This document shows, one piece after another, positions 18,045-27,978 of a stretch of DNA of 64,000 bases; within the stretch, counting starts at the first letter, position 1; every line of letters begins with the position of its first letter. Origin of the DNA: Paracoccus saliphilus (GTDB lineage Bacteria > Pseudomonadota > Alphaproteobacteria > Rhodobacterales > Rhodobacteraceae); NCBI GenBank assembly GCA_003255745.1, contig QKYL01000110.1:62001-126000 (forward strand), written 5' to 3'. Under the pieces are notes generated by a model, which searched no databases, was not told where the DNA came from, and saw nothing but the letters and a program-made list of their open reading frames with translations. A program made the position numbers and the translations under genes.

Positions 18045-19433
18045 TCAGCCTGCCAAATCGGTCTGGTCCTGAAGCCGGGCCAGCGTTTCATCGCGGCCAA
18101 GCGCAGTCATCATGTCGAACACGGAGGGAGTGGCGCTGGTGCCGGCCAAAGCGGCGCGCAGGGGCCCGGCGATCTTGCCAAGCCCGAGGCCGTTTTGCTC
18201 TGCAACCTGCTTGGCCGCGCCCTCCAGATCGTCGCGGCTCCAGCTAACATTCTGCACTGCGGCAGTCAATGATTTCAGCATACCACGGGATACCGAGTCC
18301 AGGTTCTTGGCTGCCTTGTCATCCACCTGGACCGGCCGTTCGATCATCGCGAAACGCGCCTGATCCAACAGCGCCGGCAGCGTCTTGGCCTTGTCCTTCA
18401 GCGCAGGCATCGCACCCAGAACGCGGCGACGTTGCGTCGCAGTCAGCGGCGCAGCGCCGGTTTCGACCAGATAATCCGCCAGCGCATCCAGCACGTCCTG
18501 GTCGGCCATCCGGCCGATATGGTGGCCGCTGACATGTTCCAGCTTCTTGAAGTCCAGGCGCGCGGGGGCACGTCCGATGCCCGGCAGGTCGAACCACGCA
18601 CGCGCCTGCGCGTCGTCGAACAGTTCATCATCGCCGTGGCTCCAGCCAAGCCGCGCCAGATAGTTGCGCATCGCCGCCGGGGGATAGCCAAGCGCCGCGA
18701 ATTCATGCAGGCCCACCGCGCCGTGACGCTTGGACAGCTTCTTGCCGTCCTCTCCGTGGATCAGCGGGATATGGGCAAAAACCGGGCGGTTCCAGCCCAT
18801 CGCATCATAGATCTGGATCTGGCGCGCAGTGTTGGTCAGGTGGTCGTCACCCCGGATCACATGGGTCACGCCCATGTCATGATCGTCCACCACCACCGCC
18901 AGCATGTAGGTCGGCGTGCCGTCGCTGCGCAGCAGCACCATGTCGTCCAGCTGGTCATTGGCCACGCGGACTGCGCCCTGCACCTGATCGTCGATCACCG
19001 TTTCGCCCGCGCGCGGGGCCTTCAGGCGGATTGCAAATGGCGCATCGGGCAGTTCCGTCGCGTCGCGCCACGGGCTGAGGAAGGGCTGGCGCGGATTTCC
19101 TTCGCGCCAGGCCGCGATCTCGTCGGTGGTGGAAAAGCACTTGTAGGCAGTGCCGTTCGCCAGCATCTGATGGGCGACTTCGGCGTGGCGGTCCTTGCGG
19201 GCGAACTGGCTGATCGGGTCGCCGTCCCAGTCCAGACCCAGCCATTCCAGCCCCTTCAGGATCGCAGCCGTCGCCTCGGGGGTCGAGCGGGCGCGGTCCG
19301 TATCCTCGATCCTGAGCAGGAACTTGCCGCCCCGGCCGCGTGCGAAGAGCCAGTTGAACAGTGCCGTCCGCGCGCCCCCGATATGCAGGTAGCCGGTAGG
19401 CGAGGGGGCAAAGCGGGTGACGACTTGGGACAT
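18045..19433 (-). CDS. gltX: Glutamyl-tRNA synthetase
   Basis: Class I synthetase that charges tRNA-Glu (and in alphaproteobacteria commonly also tRNA-Gln before amidation by GatCAB). The 462-residue protein has the HIGH variant in [14 protein letters not shown] at the N-terminus and the KMSKS variant KKLSKRHGA in the middle. The ATG at 19433 was chosen because it gives the canonical [14 protein letters not shown] start; the frame is open another 71 codons upstream without homologous sequence. It is divergent from comEC with a 128-nt gap and runs toward gltA. Confidence 0.96.
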   Translation of the reverse strand: MSQVVTRFAPSPTGYLHIGGARTALFNWLFARGRGGKFLLRIEDTDRARSTPEATAAILKGLEWLGLDWDGDPISQFARKDRHAEVAHQMLANGTAYKCFSTTDEIAAWREGNPRQPFLSPWRDATELPDAPFAIRLKAPRAGETVIDDQVQGAVRVANDQLDDMVLLRSDGTPTYMLAVVVDDHDMGVTHVIRGDDHLTNTARQIQIYDAMGWNRPVFAHIPLIHGEDGKKLSKRHGAVGLHEFAALGYPPAAMRNYLARLGWSHGDDELFDDAQARAWFDLPGIGRAPARLDFKKLEHVSGHHIGRMADQDVLDALADYLVETGAAPLTATQRRRVLGAMPALKDKAKTLPALLDQARFAMIERPVQVDDKAAKNLDSVSRGMLKSLTAAVQNVSWSRDDLEGAAKQVAEQNGLGLGKIAGPLRAALAGTSATPSVFDMMTALGRDETLARLQDQTDLAG

Positions 19434-19561
19434 GGCGGCCTTTGGCAATTCGTGACGTGGCGGGGCGACCGGTCCGAGCGTGCAGGCGTTAACGCTCTGG
19501 TAAGGATCGCCATGCCATCCTTTGGCGCAAGTGATAGTCAACAGCCAGGGAAAGGACAAGG

Positions 19562-21739
19562 ATGTTGCCCCATTCGGGCGTGGCCGCTGCCTCTCTGCCC
19601 TCTCTGGCCGGGCGGATGGCGCCGGCGCGTCCCCTTGCTCCTGCACGGCAGGCTGCGGCGGTCAGGGCCGGACTGTTCCCTTGGGTGCCCGTCTGCCTGT
19701 CGGCGGGCATTGCCCTGTGGTTCCTGCGGCCAGCCTTGCTGGAGCCTGCGGAATGGACCGGCCTGGCGCTGCTGGCGGCCGGGTCGCTGGCGCTGGCGCT
19801 TGGCGCACCGCGATGGGCAGCCCGGGGCGCGATCCCCTGGCGGATGGCGGACAGCCTGCATCTTGCGGCCTTGGCCCTGTGCCTGATCGCCAGCGGAGCG
19901 GCCTTGGCCGGTCATCGCGCCGCCCGCGTCGCCGGACCCGTGCTGGAATGGCGCTATTACGGTCCAGTCGAGGGACGGGTGACTGAAATCGACCGTTCAA
20001 GCCGCGACCGGATGCGGGTGACACTGGACCGGGTGCAGCTGCGCGACATGGCGCCGGACCAGACGCCCCTGCGGGTCCGCCTGTCGCTGATGGAGGACAT
20101 CGACCTGCCGCCCTTGGGCCAACGGGTGATGCTGACCGGGCACTTGGGTCCGCCGCCCGGACCTGCCGCGCCGGGCAGCTTTGACTTTCGCCTTCACGCC
20201 TGGTTCCAGGGCCTGGGGGCGGTCGGCTATTCCCGCACGCCGATCATGGCGGTCAGCCCGCCCGAAGGCGGCATGTGGTGGATGCACCGCGCCCGCATGC
20301 GCATCAGCGCCGCCATCCAAGACCGGATCGGCGGCCAGGCCGGTGCGGTGGCCTCGGCCCTGACCACCGGCGACCGGTCCGGCATTTCCGAAGCCACGAA
20401 CGAGGTCATGCGGGCGTCGAACCTTTATCACATCATTTCGATCTCGGGCCTGCACATGGGAATGCTGGCCGGATTCGTCTATGCGGCGGTGCGGCTGGCG
20501 CTGGTGGTCTTGCAAGGTGCGGGCATCGGCTTGGCGCACCCGATGCACAAGATCGCCGCCGTCGTGGCGCTGGCGGCGGCGGCGGCCTATCTGTGGCTGT
20601 CTGGCGGCGGCGTCGCGACGGAACGCGCCTTTATCATGGTGGCAGTCATGTTGGGCGCGATCATCGCCGACCGGCGGGCGATCTCGTTGCGGACGGTCGC
20701 GCTAGCGGCGACCGTCATCCTGATCTACAGCCCCGAGGCCCTGACCAGCGCCGGCTTCCAGATGAGCTTTGCCGCGACCATCGCGCTGATCCTGGTCTAT
20801 GGCCCCTGGTCGCGGATCGCGCCGCGCCTGCCCTTCTGGCTGCGCCCGGTGGCGATGCTGCTGGTGTCGTCGCTGGTGGCGATGCTGGCCACATCGCCCA
20901 TTGCCGCGGCGCATTTCAACCGCATGGCTCAGTACGGGATGCTGGCCAACCTGTTGGCGGTGCCCGTCATGGGGACGCTGGTGATGCCCGCAGGCGTCAT
21001 CGGTGCCCTGCTGGCCCCCCTGGGGCTGGAGGGGCCGGCCCTGTGGATCATGGGGCTTGGAACGCGCTGGATGCTTTATGTGGCCGAAATCGTGGCAGGC
21101 CTGGACGGGGCCGTCACCGCGCTGCCGATGCCGCCGCAGCCGGTGGTGCCGCTGATGGGGTTCGGGGCGGTGCTGGCCATCCTATGCTGGCGGCCCGGGG
21201 TGCGGTTCGGGCGTCAGGCTTGGCCGCAGGCGGTCGGCGTCGGGATCGGACTGCTGATGCTGTTGGCCTCGGCCGGACTGTGGCTGACGGACCGCCGTCC
21301 CCTGCTGCTGATCGCGCCCGAGGGCGATGCGGTGGGTCTGATGACCCCCTTGGGGCGCGCGGTGTCCAAACCCGCAGGCGGGGCCTTTGTCGTCTCCACC
21401 TGGCTGCAGGAGGATGGGGATCTGGCCGATCAGGAAACCTCGGCCACCCGGACCGCCTGGCAGGGGGATCGCCGGGACAAAGCGGCGGATCTGCCGCACG
21501 GCTGGCAGGTCTGGCACCTGACTGGCAAGGGATCGGGGGAACGGGCCGCAGCGGCCTGTAAACCCGACCGCATCGTGGTGGCGTCAGAGCCGGTCCCGCT
21601 GTCTGATCCGGCAGCCTGCCTGGTTCTTGACCCCAAGCGGTTGCGGACAACCGGTGCCGTTTCGGTCAGGATGACCTTGAATGGGCCGCTGCTGCAGCAC
21701 GCCCAGCCGATGCGCCTGGCGTGGCCTGGGCGACATTAG
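19562..21739 (+). CDS. comEC: ComEC/Rec2-family competence membrane protein
   Basis: Predicted inner-membrane channel for uptake of single-stranded DNA. The 725-residue protein has N-terminal hydrophobic helices, a soluble DUF4131/OB-like part (about 120-235), and a competence domain with many helices including the hallmark [14 protein letters not shown]. The typical C-terminal metallo-beta-lactamase nuclease domain is absent; only about 160 residues remain after the last helix, with no HxHxDH motif. AAGGAC precedes the ATG. Whether it works in DNA uptake here is unknown, as no other competence gene is nearby. The stop overlaps the convergent DUF2798 gene by 4 nt. Confidence 0.88.
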   Translation: MLPHSGVAAASLPSLAGRMAPARPLAPARQAAAVRAGLFPWVPVCLSAGIALWFLRPALLEPAEWTGLALLAAGSLALALGAPRWAARGAIPWRMADSLHLAALALCLIASGAALAGHRAARVAGPVLEWRYYGPVEGRVTEIDRSSRDRMRVTLDRVQLRDMAPDQTPLRVRLSLMEDIDLPPLGQRVMLTGHLGPPPGPAAPGSFDFRLHAWFQGLGAVGYSRTPIMAVSPPEGGMWWMHRARMRISAAIQDRIGGQAGAVASALTTGDRSGISEATNEVMRASNLYHIISISGLHMGMLAGFVYAAVRLALVVLQGAGIGLAHPMHKIAAVVALAAAAAYLWLSGGGVATERAFIMVAVMLGAIIADRRAISLRTVALAATVILIYSPEALTSAGFQMSFAATIALILVYGPWSRIAPRLPFWLRPVAMLLVSSLVAMLATSPIAAAHFNRMAQYGMLANLLAVPVMGTLVMPAGVIGALLAPLGLEGPALWIMGLGTRWMLYVAEIVAGLDGAVTALPMPPQPVVPLMGFGAVLAILCWRPGVRFGRQAWPQAVGVGIGLLMLLASAGLWLTDRRPLLLIAPEGDAVGLMTPLGRAVSKPAGGAFVVSTWLQEDGDLADQETSATRTAWQGDRRDKAADLPHGWQVWHLTGKGSGERAAAACKPDRIVVASEPVPLSDPAACLVLDPKRLRTTGAVSVRMTLNGPLLQHAQPMRLAWPGRH

Positions 21740-21960
21740 GACCGGGTCAGCCGCGCAACCAGGCGGCGCGCCAGCGGAGCCACGACCAGAACCGCGGGAA
21801 AGGCCACGGCCCAGCTGGAAAGCCAGTTGCCCAGCCATAACGCTGCCAGACCCTGCCCCATCCCTGCGGCCCGGAAGGTGGCAATGGCCGAAACCAGGGC
21901 GGACATCAGCCCGGACAGAACAAAGCCAAACAGGACGGGTGCATAGCGGGCCGGAAACAT
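21736..21960 (-). CDS. DUF2798 domain small membrane protein
   Basis: A 74-residue protein with two hydrophobic helices (about 5-28 and 45-65), matching the DUF2798 layout of small two-helix inner-membrane proteins: an early Phe/Leu-rich helix, a central W-x-x-x-W-x-x-x-F/A stretch and a short basic C-terminus. No function is known. It is tail-to-tail with comEC, sharing 4 nt, and runs in the same direction as the aminotransferase gene upstream of it (55-nt gap). Confidence 0.75.
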   Translation of the reverse strand: MFPARYAPVLFGFVLSGLMSALVSAIATFRAAGMGQGLAALWLGNWLSSWAVAFPAVLVVAPLARRLVARLTRS

Positions 21961-22015
21961 CGGCGTTGTCCTTTTGCATAAGCATTCGGCGGGCGCCGCA
22001 GCCGGCGCCCGTCAA

Positions 22016-23377
22016 TCAAGCCAGTTCCGCAAAGACCTTGCCCAAAGCCTTGTCCAGCTTTTCGAACATCTCGTCCATCTGGCCTTCCGTCAGGATGAAG
22101 GGCGGGCACAGCACGATCGACTGGCCAAGCGGGCGGCAGATCAGTCCCATGTCGGTGCAGGTATTGGCGATGCGCTCGCTGACGGACAGATGCCCCTCGA
22201 ACGGGGTCTTGGTGGCTTTGTCGCGCACCGCCTCCAGCGCCCACATGAACCCCACGCCGCGATATTCGCCGATATTGGGGTTTGTTGCCAGCTGGCGCAG
22301 CCCGTCCTCAAAGCGCGGCGCAAGGTCGCGGACGTTCTGGGCCAGCCCCTCGTTCATGACGACATCAATGGCCTTCAGCGCAACCGCGCAGCCGACCGGA
22401 TGGCCCGAGGCGGTGAAACCGTGGGGAAACTCCTCGATCCTGTCGATGGCAGCCTGCAGGCGGTCGGTCAGTTCCGGTCCCAGGATCACCGCGCCCATCG
22501 GGAACAGCCCCGCTGTCAGGTTCTTGGAGCTGATGATCGCGTCCGGCACAAAATCATAGGTCTGGCTGCCCCAAGTGTTCCCGGTGCGGCCGAACCCGGT
22601 AATCACCTCGTCGGCGATCATCGGAATCCCGTGTTTCTTCAGCACCGGCATGATGGCCTGGAAATATCCTATGGACGGCGGGATGACGCCCCCCGCCCCC
22701 TGCACCGGTTCCGCAAAGAAGCCGGCGATGGTGTCGGCCCCCTCGGCTTGGATGGTTTCGTCCAGCTCGCGCGCCAAACGCTGCGTGAACTGCTCCTCGG
22801 TCTCCCCATCCTCGCCATAGCGCCAGTAATGCGGGCAGGTCAGGTGGATGAAGCCGGGCAGCGGCAGGCCGAACACCGAATTGTACGGCTTGCCCGTCAT
22901 GCTGGCCGAAACCGCCGTCACGCCGTGATAGGCGTTCCAGCGGGTCAGGATCTTGCGCTTTTGCGGGTTGCCTTCGGACGCATGCATGAACCACAGCATC
23001 TTGACCATGGTGTCATTCGCCTCGGAGCCCGAGTTGGTGTAGAACACCTTGCCGCGCAAAAACGGCGACACCTCGACCAGCTTTTCCGACAGCATCACCG
23101 TCTGGTCGGACATCCGCCCGAAAAACGCGTGATAGCCGGGAAAGCGGTCGTACTGGTCCTTGGCGGCCTGTGCCAGGCCCTTGTGGTCGAAGCCCGCGAC
23201 CATGTTCCACAGGCCCGAATTGGCGTCCAGGTAGCGGTTTCCGTTCACGTCGACGACATAAGGGCCCTCGCCATGGGTCAGCACAACAGCGCCGCGCTTG
23301 TGCACGCTTGGCAGGTCGGTGAACCCGTAAAGCGAATATTCGTCGGCGCGTGCTTCCCAGCTTTGCGGCGTGTTCAT
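22016..23377 (-). CDS. Class III pyridoxal-phosphate aminotransferase (omega-aminotransferase type)
   Basis: A 453-residue aminotransferase acting on an omega-amino group, with pyruvate a likely acceptor; the donor cannot be told from sequence (beta-alanine, taurine or a polyamine are possible). Family features: NSGSEANDTMVK around 115-126 (phosphate binding), DEVITGFGRTG at 256-266 and the PLP-binding lysine K285 in SSKNLTAG. The ATG at 23377 lies 7 nt after a GAGGAG site, better spaced than the ATG two codons earlier. It is divergent from the alpha/beta hydrolase gene. Confidence 0.9.
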   Translation of the reverse strand: MNTPQSWEARADEYSLYGFTDLPSVHKRGAVVLTHGEGPYVVDVNGNRYLDANSGLWNMVAGFDHKGLAQAAKDQYDRFPGYHAFFGRMSDQTVMLSEKLVEVSPFLRGKVFYTNSGSEANDTMVKMLWFMHASEGNPQKRKILTRWNAYHGVTAVSASMTGKPYNSVFGLPLPGFIHLTCPHYWRYGEDGETEEQFTQRLARELDETIQAEGADTIAGFFAEPVQGAGGVIPPSIGYFQAIMPVLKKHGIPMIADEVITGFGRTGNTWGSQTYDFVPDAIISSKNLTAGLFPMGAVILGPELTDRLQAAIDRIEEFPHGFTASGHPVGCAVALKAIDVVMNEGLAQNVRDLAPRFEDGLRQLATNPNIGEYRGVGFMWALEAVRDKATKTPFEGHLSVSERIANTCTDMGLICRPLGQSIVLCPPFILTEGQMDEMFEKLDKALGKVFAELA

Positions 23378-23510
23378 GGTCATGCTCCTCAACCGATCTT
23401 GCCGGCAAGGCTATCCGGGCGGCAGGCGGCGTTCAATGGGGCACGGGGGCGGCTTGTGCACGTCGTGCAAGCGGGGCAGAGTTCGCATCACAACCTTCGG
23501 AGGAGCTGAC

Positions 23511-24809
23511 GTGAAACACCTGCTGCTGGCCGCCGCGACGGCCATGGTCTGCGCCACACCGCTTGCCGCCCAGAACCGCATCGACCTGATCCGTCCCGAC
23601 GCGCCCGAGCTTGCGGCCTTCGGTCCCCATCCGGTCGGCGTGCGCGCCACCACCTTCACGGACCCGGACCGGATCGACGTCATCGCCACGACCGCCGAAG
23701 GCACGCCCCCGACCCGCGACAGGGTCATCCAGGCCGAGATTTGGTATCCCGCCGCCGAGGGCACCGAGGCCGGGACCACCTACGACACGATCCTTCGCGA
23801 CGGGGTCACGCCCACCGCCCTGACCGGCCGCGCCGCGCACGATGCCGCCCCGGCCGAGGGGCGCTTTCCGCTGGTGATCCTGTCGCACGGTTATCCCGGC
23901 AACCGCTACCTGATGAGCCACCTGGCCGAGAACCTGGCCTCCAAAGGCTATGTTGTCGTGGCGGCGGATCACCCGGAAAGCACCTATGACGACCAGCAGG
24001 CCTTCACCTCGACCCTGGTGAACCGGGCGGTGGACCAGCGCTTCCTGTTGGACAGCATGGCCGGGCTGGAGGACGAGATCGGCCAGATCACCGACGTCGA
24101 CCGGACCGGGGTCGTCGGCTATTCGATGGGCGGCTATGGCGCGATGATCTTTGGCGGCGCAGGTCTGTCACAGACCGCGATCACGCGGACCGAACCGGAA
24201 CGGTTCGTTCCGCCGCAGGACCTGCTGTCGCGGCTGGCCGCCGGCAGCGATGCCCACGCCGAACTGGTCGATCCGCGCGTCAAGGCAATCATCGCCATTG
24301 CGCCCTGGGGCCGACAGCACGACTTTTGGGATGCCGAGGGGCTGGCCGCGTTCGAAAAGCCGCTGATGCTGGTCAGCGGCAGCGACGACGACGTGTCGGT
24401 CTATGACGCGATCCGGCAGATATTCGACCAGACCACGGGGACGACGCGGCACCTGCTGACCTTCGAATATGCCAACCATAACGCGGCCGCGCCCATGCCC
24501 GCCCCGGCCGAGGCCTGGCAATATTCCGAAAGCCTGGGCCGCGCGCCCTTCGATCACTACGCCGATCCGGTCTGGGACAGCGTGCGGATGAACAACATCC
24601 TGCAGCATTTCGCCACGGCCTTCATGGACCTGCACCTGAAGGACGAGGCGGCCAAGGGCGAATATCTGGACCTGGTGGCGAACCCGGCCGACGGCGTATG
24701 GTCGATGGACGAGGCCGGAAAGCCCGCGGACGACCACAGCTATTGGATGGGCTTTCCCGACCGCACCGCCAAGGGCCTGCGCTTCGAAACGCAGGCCGCG
24801 GATCAGTGA
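23511..24809 (+). CDS. Secreted alpha/beta hydrolase (dienelactone hydrolase/PAF-acetylhydrolase-like)
   Basis: A 432-residue exported hydrolase. Residues 1-21 form a Sec signal peptide with a likely cut after CATPLAA. The mature part has the oxyanion segment LVILSHGYPGNRY and the nucleophile elbow GYSMGGYG with Ser205; the likely acid and histidine are in the later VSGSDDDVSVYDA and FEYANHNAA regions. The substrate is unknown. The start is a GTG at 23511, supported by GGAGGAG 7 nt upstream and by the signal peptide. It ends directly before the convergent TfoX-C gene. Confidence 0.85.
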   Translation: MKHLLLAAATAMVCATPLAAQNRIDLIRPDAPELAAFGPHPVGVRATTFTDPDRIDVIATTAEGTPPTRDRVIQAEIWYPAAEGTEAGTTYDTILRDGVTPTALTGRAAHDAAPAEGRFPLVILSHGYPGNRYLMSHLAENLASKGYVVVAADHPESTYDDQQAFTSTLVNRAVDQRFLLDSMAGLEDEIGQITDVDRTGVVGYSMGGYGAMIFGGAGLSQTAITRTEPERFVPPQDLLSRLAAGSDAHAELVDPRVKAIIAIAPWGRQHDFWDAEGLAAFEKPLMLVSGSDDDVSVYDAIRQIFDQTTGTTRHLLTFEYANHNAAAPMPAPAEAWQYSESLGRAPFDHYADPVWDSVRMNNILQHFATAFMDLHLKDEAAKGEYLDLVANPADGVWSMDEAGKPADDHSYWMGFPDRTAKGLRFETQAADQ

Positions 24810-25139
24810 TCAACCGGGGCGGCGCAGCCCGATCAGGTCCAGCGCCGCCTCGATCCCTGACAGGGGCACACCCCGAACCTCGACCACCAGCGTGTCGAAG
24901 CGGGCGCGCAGGGCGTCCTTTTCGGCGCCCTTGCAATCGTTCCAGGGGCGGCCCTGCAACGCCATATGCAGCACGTAATAGCCGATGAAATGCGGCCGCT
25001 CTCCGGCAGCCAGCAGCGCGCGATAAGCCTCGTGCGCGCCAAGCGTTCGCAGCGCCGCCGCGTCCGCCACGCCCGCCGCGATCAGGGACCGCGCGGTGGC
25101 GGGACCGATGTTTGGGATCCGCGTCAGGTCGCTCTCCAT
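24810..25139 (-). CDS. TfoX C-terminal domain (helix-hairpin-helix) protein
   Basis: A 109-residue protein consisting only of the TfoX/Sxy C-terminal domain: [17 protein letters not shown] is the helix-hairpin-helix signature at the start, followed by the [16 protein letters not shown] helix pair. The TfoX N-terminal domain is missing. In gammaproteobacteria TfoX promotes competence genes, but stand-alone C-terminal domains have no proven role. The ATG at 25139 has GGAAAGG 6 nt upstream. It is convergent with the hydrolase (no gap) and divergent from miaB (63 nt). Confidence 0.78.
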   Translation of the reverse strand: MESDLTRIPNIGPATARSLIAAGVADAAALRTLGAHEAYRALLAAGERPHFIGYYVLHMALQGRPWNDCKGAEKDALRARFDTLVVEVRGVPLSGIEAALDLIGLRRPG

Positions 25140-25202
25140 CCCGTGCCTTTCCAAAACCGCAGGTTTCCTGTATCAGCGCGCCGATCTCAAGGACATCATG
25201 AC

Positions 25203-26537
25203 ATGACCCAGGACGCCAGCCCCACGGCCGCGAAAAAGCTGTTCATCAAGACCTATGGCTGCCAGATGAACGTCTATGACAGCCAGCGCATGGCCGAGGC
25301 GATGGGCGCCGAGGGCTATGAGCTGACCGAGGACCAGGCCGAGGCCGACATGGTCCTGCTGAACACTTGCCATATCCGCGAAAAGGCAGCGGAAAAGCTG
25401 TACTCCGATCTGGGGCGACTGAAGCCGCTGAAGGCGGAGAAGCCGGACCTGAAGATCGGCGTCGCGGGGTGCGTGGCCCAGGCCGAAGGAGCCGAGATCA
25501 TCCGCCGCATGCCGCTGGTGGATTTGGTCGTGGGTCCGCAGACCTATCACCGCTTGCCCGCGATGATGCGCGGCGAAGCGCCCGCGGTCCTGACCGACTT
25601 TCCGGAAGAGGACAAGTTCGACCACCTGCCCGAACGTCGCGCCACCCGCCGCGCGCCCGCGGCCTTTCTGACCGTGCAGGAGGGTTGCGACAAGTTCTGC
25701 GCCTTCTGCGTGGTCCCCTATACGCGCGGCGCCGAGGTCAGCCGCCCCGTGGACCGCATCCTGCGCGAGGCGCGCGACCTGGTGGCGCGCGGCGTGCGCG
25801 AGATCACGCTGCTGGGCCAGAACGTCAACGGCTGGCACGGCCAGGGTCCCGACGGCCGCGAATGGGGCTTTGGCCGCCTGATCCGCGCCATTGCCGAAAT
25901 TGATGGATTGGACCGCATCCGCTATACGACCAGCCACCCCAATGACATGGCCGACGACCTGATCGCGGCCCATCGCGACATCCCCGCGCTGATGCCCTAT
26001 CTGCACCTGCCGGTGCAGTCGGGCAGCGACCGCATCCTGAAGGCGATGAACCGCAAGCACACGGCCGAGCAGTACCTGCGCCTGATCGACCGCATCCGCG
26101 AGGCGCGCCCCGACATCCTGCTGACCAGCGACTTCATCGTGGGTTTCCCCGGCGAAACGGACCAGGACCATGCCGACACGCTGCGGCTGGTCGAGCAGGT
26201 CGGCTTCGGCACCGCCTTCAGCTTCAAGTATTCGCCGCGTCCGGGCACGCCCGCCTATGACCGCGCCGAGGTCGAGGGTGCTATCGCCGACGCCCGCCTG
26301 CAGGAACTTCAGGCCCTGCTGACCCGCCAGCAGCGGGCGGCGCAGGAAAGCATGGTCGGACGAACGGTGAGCGTCCTGTTCGAGAAGCCCGGCCGTGAGA
26401 CGGGCCAGATGGTCGGCAAGTCCGACTACCTGCATTCGGTCTTTGTCGAGGCGCCGCAGGCGCAGGTTGGCGACCTGGTGCAGGTCCGCATCCTGGAAAG
26501 CGCGCCGAATTCCCTGCGGGGCGCCCTGCTGGACTGA
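25203..26537 (+). CDS. miaB: tRNA-2-methylthio-N6-dimethylallyladenosine synthase
   Basis: Radical-SAM methylthiotransferase that modifies A37 of tRNAs reading UNN codons. The 444-residue protein has the N-terminal UPF0004 domain with cluster cysteines C20, C56 and C90, the radical-SAM CxxxCxxC motif at C162, C166 and C169 (GCDKFCAFC), and a C-terminal TRAM domain ending near [13 protein letters not shown]. The ATG at 25203 was preferred; the frame is open far upstream inside the antisense of the TfoX-C gene. It converges on ccoP across a hairpin-rich gap. Confidence 0.97.
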   Translation: MTQDASPTAAKKLFIKTYGCQMNVYDSQRMAEAMGAEGYELTEDQAEADMVLLNTCHIREKAAEKLYSDLGRLKPLKAEKPDLKIGVAGCVAQAEGAEIIRRMPLVDLVVGPQTYHRLPAMMRGEAPAVLTDFPEEDKFDHLPERRATRRAPAAFLTVQEGCDKFCAFCVVPYTRGAEVSRPVDRILREARDLVARGVREITLLGQNVNGWHGQGPDGREWGFGRLIRAIAEIDGLDRIRYTTSHPNDMADDLIAAHRDIPALMPYLHLPVQSGSDRILKAMNRKHTAEQYLRLIDRIREARPDILLTSDFIVGFPGETDQDHADTLRLVEQVGFGTAFSFKYSPRPGTPAYDRAEVEGAIADARLQELQALLTRQQRAAQESMVGRTVSVLFEKPGRETGQMVGKSDYLHSVFVEAPQAQVGDLVQVRILESAPNSLRGALLD

Positions 26538-26551
26538 CGGGAAAGAAAAAG

Positions 26552-26590
26552 CCGGCCCCCGAACGAACGCGCGAACAGGTCGGGGGCCGG
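26552..26590. terminator. Twin hairpin A; terminator of ccoNOQP on the minus strand
   Basis: A perfect 11-bp stem (CCGGCCCCCGA at 26552-26562 with its complement at 26580-26590) encloses a 17-nt loop. Read on the minus strand it is followed by TTTTTCTTT, so it fits a rho-independent terminator for the cco operon. The loop holds GAACGCGCGAACAGG (26565-26579), repeated exactly in hairpin B 100 bp further on. Confidence 0.8.
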
Positions 26591-26651
26591 TCCTCCACGC
26601 GGACGGGCCGGCGCGGAAGCTGTGATCGCAGCCGAGGCCGCGAATGATGTG

Positions 26652-26697
26652 CCGGCCCCCCGAGGAACGCGCGAACAGGACGGGGGGCCGGACTTTT
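26652..26697. terminator. Twin hairpin B; terminator of miaB on the plus strand
   Basis: A perfect 11-bp stem (CCGGCCCCCCG at 26652-26662 with its complement at 26681-26691) has an 18-nt loop containing the same 15 nt as hairpin A (26665-26679). On the plus strand a TTTT run follows at 26694-26697, which fits termination of miaB transcripts. The stem differs from copy A by paired changes, so base pairing is kept. Confidence 0.75.
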
Positions 26698-26724
26698 CCG
26701 TGCCTTCGGGACCGGGCACGGAAA
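26695..26724. terminator. Third hairpin in the miaB-ccoP gap
   Basis: A perfect 10-bp stem TTTCCGTGCC / GGCACGGAAA with a 10-nt loop lies 20 bp from the ccoP stop. It has no T run in either direction beyond its own stem ends. It shares bases with the T run of hairpin B, so the two structures could compete. Confidence 0.6.
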
Positions 26725-26744
26725 CCGTAAGGTCGGGGGCGGGG

Positions 26745-27782
26745 CTATTCGCCGCCGCCCAGACCGTGAACATAGACCGCAAGGGCGCGGATCTCGGCTT
26801 CGGACAGGCGCGCGGACCAAGCTGGCATCACGCCATAGGGACCTTCGCTGATGATGCGGACCAGCGTCTCGGGTTCGGAGCCATAGAGCCAGACCTGATC
26901 GTTCAGCGCCGGTGCACCCTGACCGCGATCGCCGCTGCCGTCATCCATGTGGCAGGCCGCGCAGTTGTCGGCATAGACCTCGGCGCCCTCCGCAGCGCGG
27001 GCGGCATCATGCGGCAGCCCCGACAGCGACCGTACATGGTCCGTCACCTGCAGAATCTGCGCCCGCTCCAGCAGGCCGTCGGCGCCAAAGCGCGGCATTT
27101 CGGAATAACGCGTGTCGGGGTCCAGCGGATCGCGGATGCCGTGCTGCAGCGTCAGATGGATATCCTCCAGGCTGCCGCCCCAGAGCCAGCTGTCGTCCAG
27201 AAGGTTCGGGTAACCCGGCCCGCCCGCAGCCCCGGCGCCGTGGCATTGCGCGCACCAGGTCCGATAAAGCGCGCCGCCCGCATTGGTGGCATAGCTGACC
27301 AGCTGCGGGTCCGACGGGATCTGCGCCAGGTCGGTTTCGACCAGCGCAGCCTGGACCGGGGCATTGGCCTGCTGAAAGCGGTCGATCTCGGCCGCGACGG
27401 CAGTGCGGCTATTCGTCCCCAGCAGGCCCTGGGTCGCCTGGCTGACCAGCGGGATCGCCGGATAGGCCACCATGTAGCCCAAGGCCCAAACAATCGTGGC
27501 ATAGAAGGTCCACAGCCACCAGCGCGGCATCGGGTTGTCGTATTCGGTGATGCCGTCCCATTCATGCCCGGTCGACGGCGTTTCCTTCAGCCCCACGCCG
27601 TGGCGACCCTTGCGGCGCTGGCTGGGCGTGCTCGGCTGGTCAGGGGCCGGGCGGGGCGGGATGTCCCCGCCCAGCTTTGCGGCATGTTCGGCATCGGCGC
27701 TGTGCCGGCGCAGGCCCACCTGGTTGTCGGGGTTCTGCGGCGAGGCATGATCGTCGGCCGGGTTCCGGGGCTTGTCGGACAT
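26745..27782 (-). CDS. ccoP: Cytochrome cbb3 oxidase subunit III (diheme cytochrome c)
   Basis: Membrane-anchored diheme c subunit that passes electrons to CcoO/CcoN in the high-affinity cbb3 terminal oxidase. The one anchor helix is at about 88-110 and the two heme sites are CAQCH (177-181) and CAACH (274-278), with methionine axial ligands likely in YSEMPRFG and YGVMPAW. The 345-residue length exceeds the usual 290-310 because of an unusually long, polar N-terminal cytoplasmic part of some 85 residues. It is the last gene of the operon; the start overlaps the ccoQ stop (TGATG). Confidence 0.96.
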   Translation of the reverse strand: MSDKPRNPADDHASPQNPDNQVGLRRHSADAEHAAKLGGDIPPRPAPDQPSTPSQRRKGRHGVGLKETPSTGHEWDGITEYDNPMPRWWLWTFYATIVWALGYMVAYPAIPLVSQATQGLLGTNSRTAVAAEIDRFQQANAPVQAALVETDLAQIPSDPQLVSYATNAGGALYRTWCAQCHGAGAAGGPGYPNLLDDSWLWGGSLEDIHLTLQHGIRDPLDPDTRYSEMPRFGADGLLERAQILQVTDHVRSLSGLPHDAARAAEGAEVYADNCAACHMDDGSGDRGQGAPALNDQVWLYGSEPETLVRIISEGPYGVMPAWSARLSEAEIRALAVYVHGLGGGE

Positions 27783-27970
27783 CAGCGGTCGTCCTTGTTG
27801 TCGTCCTCGGCAGGACGGGTCTCGTTGCGGAAGATGCTTTCGGCGGCGTCCTTCTGGACGCTTCTGGAACCGGGGCGGAAGGCAAAGATCACCACGCCCA
27901 CAAAGACCAGCGTCAGCACCAGCAGGACCCAGCTGTCAGCCAAGGTGCGAAGAAAGCTGTAGGTTTCCAT
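27782..27970 (-). CDS. ccoQ: Cytochrome cbb3 oxidase small subunit CcoQ
   Basis: A 62-residue single-helix protein (helix about 13-32) that stabilises the cbb3 complex. The family pattern is seen in [14 protein letters not shown], the hydrophobic helix and a polar C-terminus with acidic and basic residues. It sits between ccoO (8-nt gap) and ccoP (1-nt overlap), as in other ccoNOQP operons. Confidence 0.93.
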   Translation of the reverse strand: METYSFLRTLADSWVLLVLTLVFVGVVIFAFRPGSRSVQKDAAESIFRNETRPAEDDNKDDR

Positions 27971-27978
27971 CGGCGGCC

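Noticed and set aside
23370-23510. An N-terminal extension of the secreted hydrolase upstream of the GTG
   Set aside because: It would hide the signal peptide and overlap the divergent aminotransferase start; the GTG has a strong ribosome binding site.
26561-26579. GAAC repeats in the twin hairpin loops as a possible LexA (GAAC-N7-GAAC) operator
   Set aside because: Spacing between the GAAC units is 4 or 8, not 7, and the site lies between convergent gene ends rather than at a promoter.
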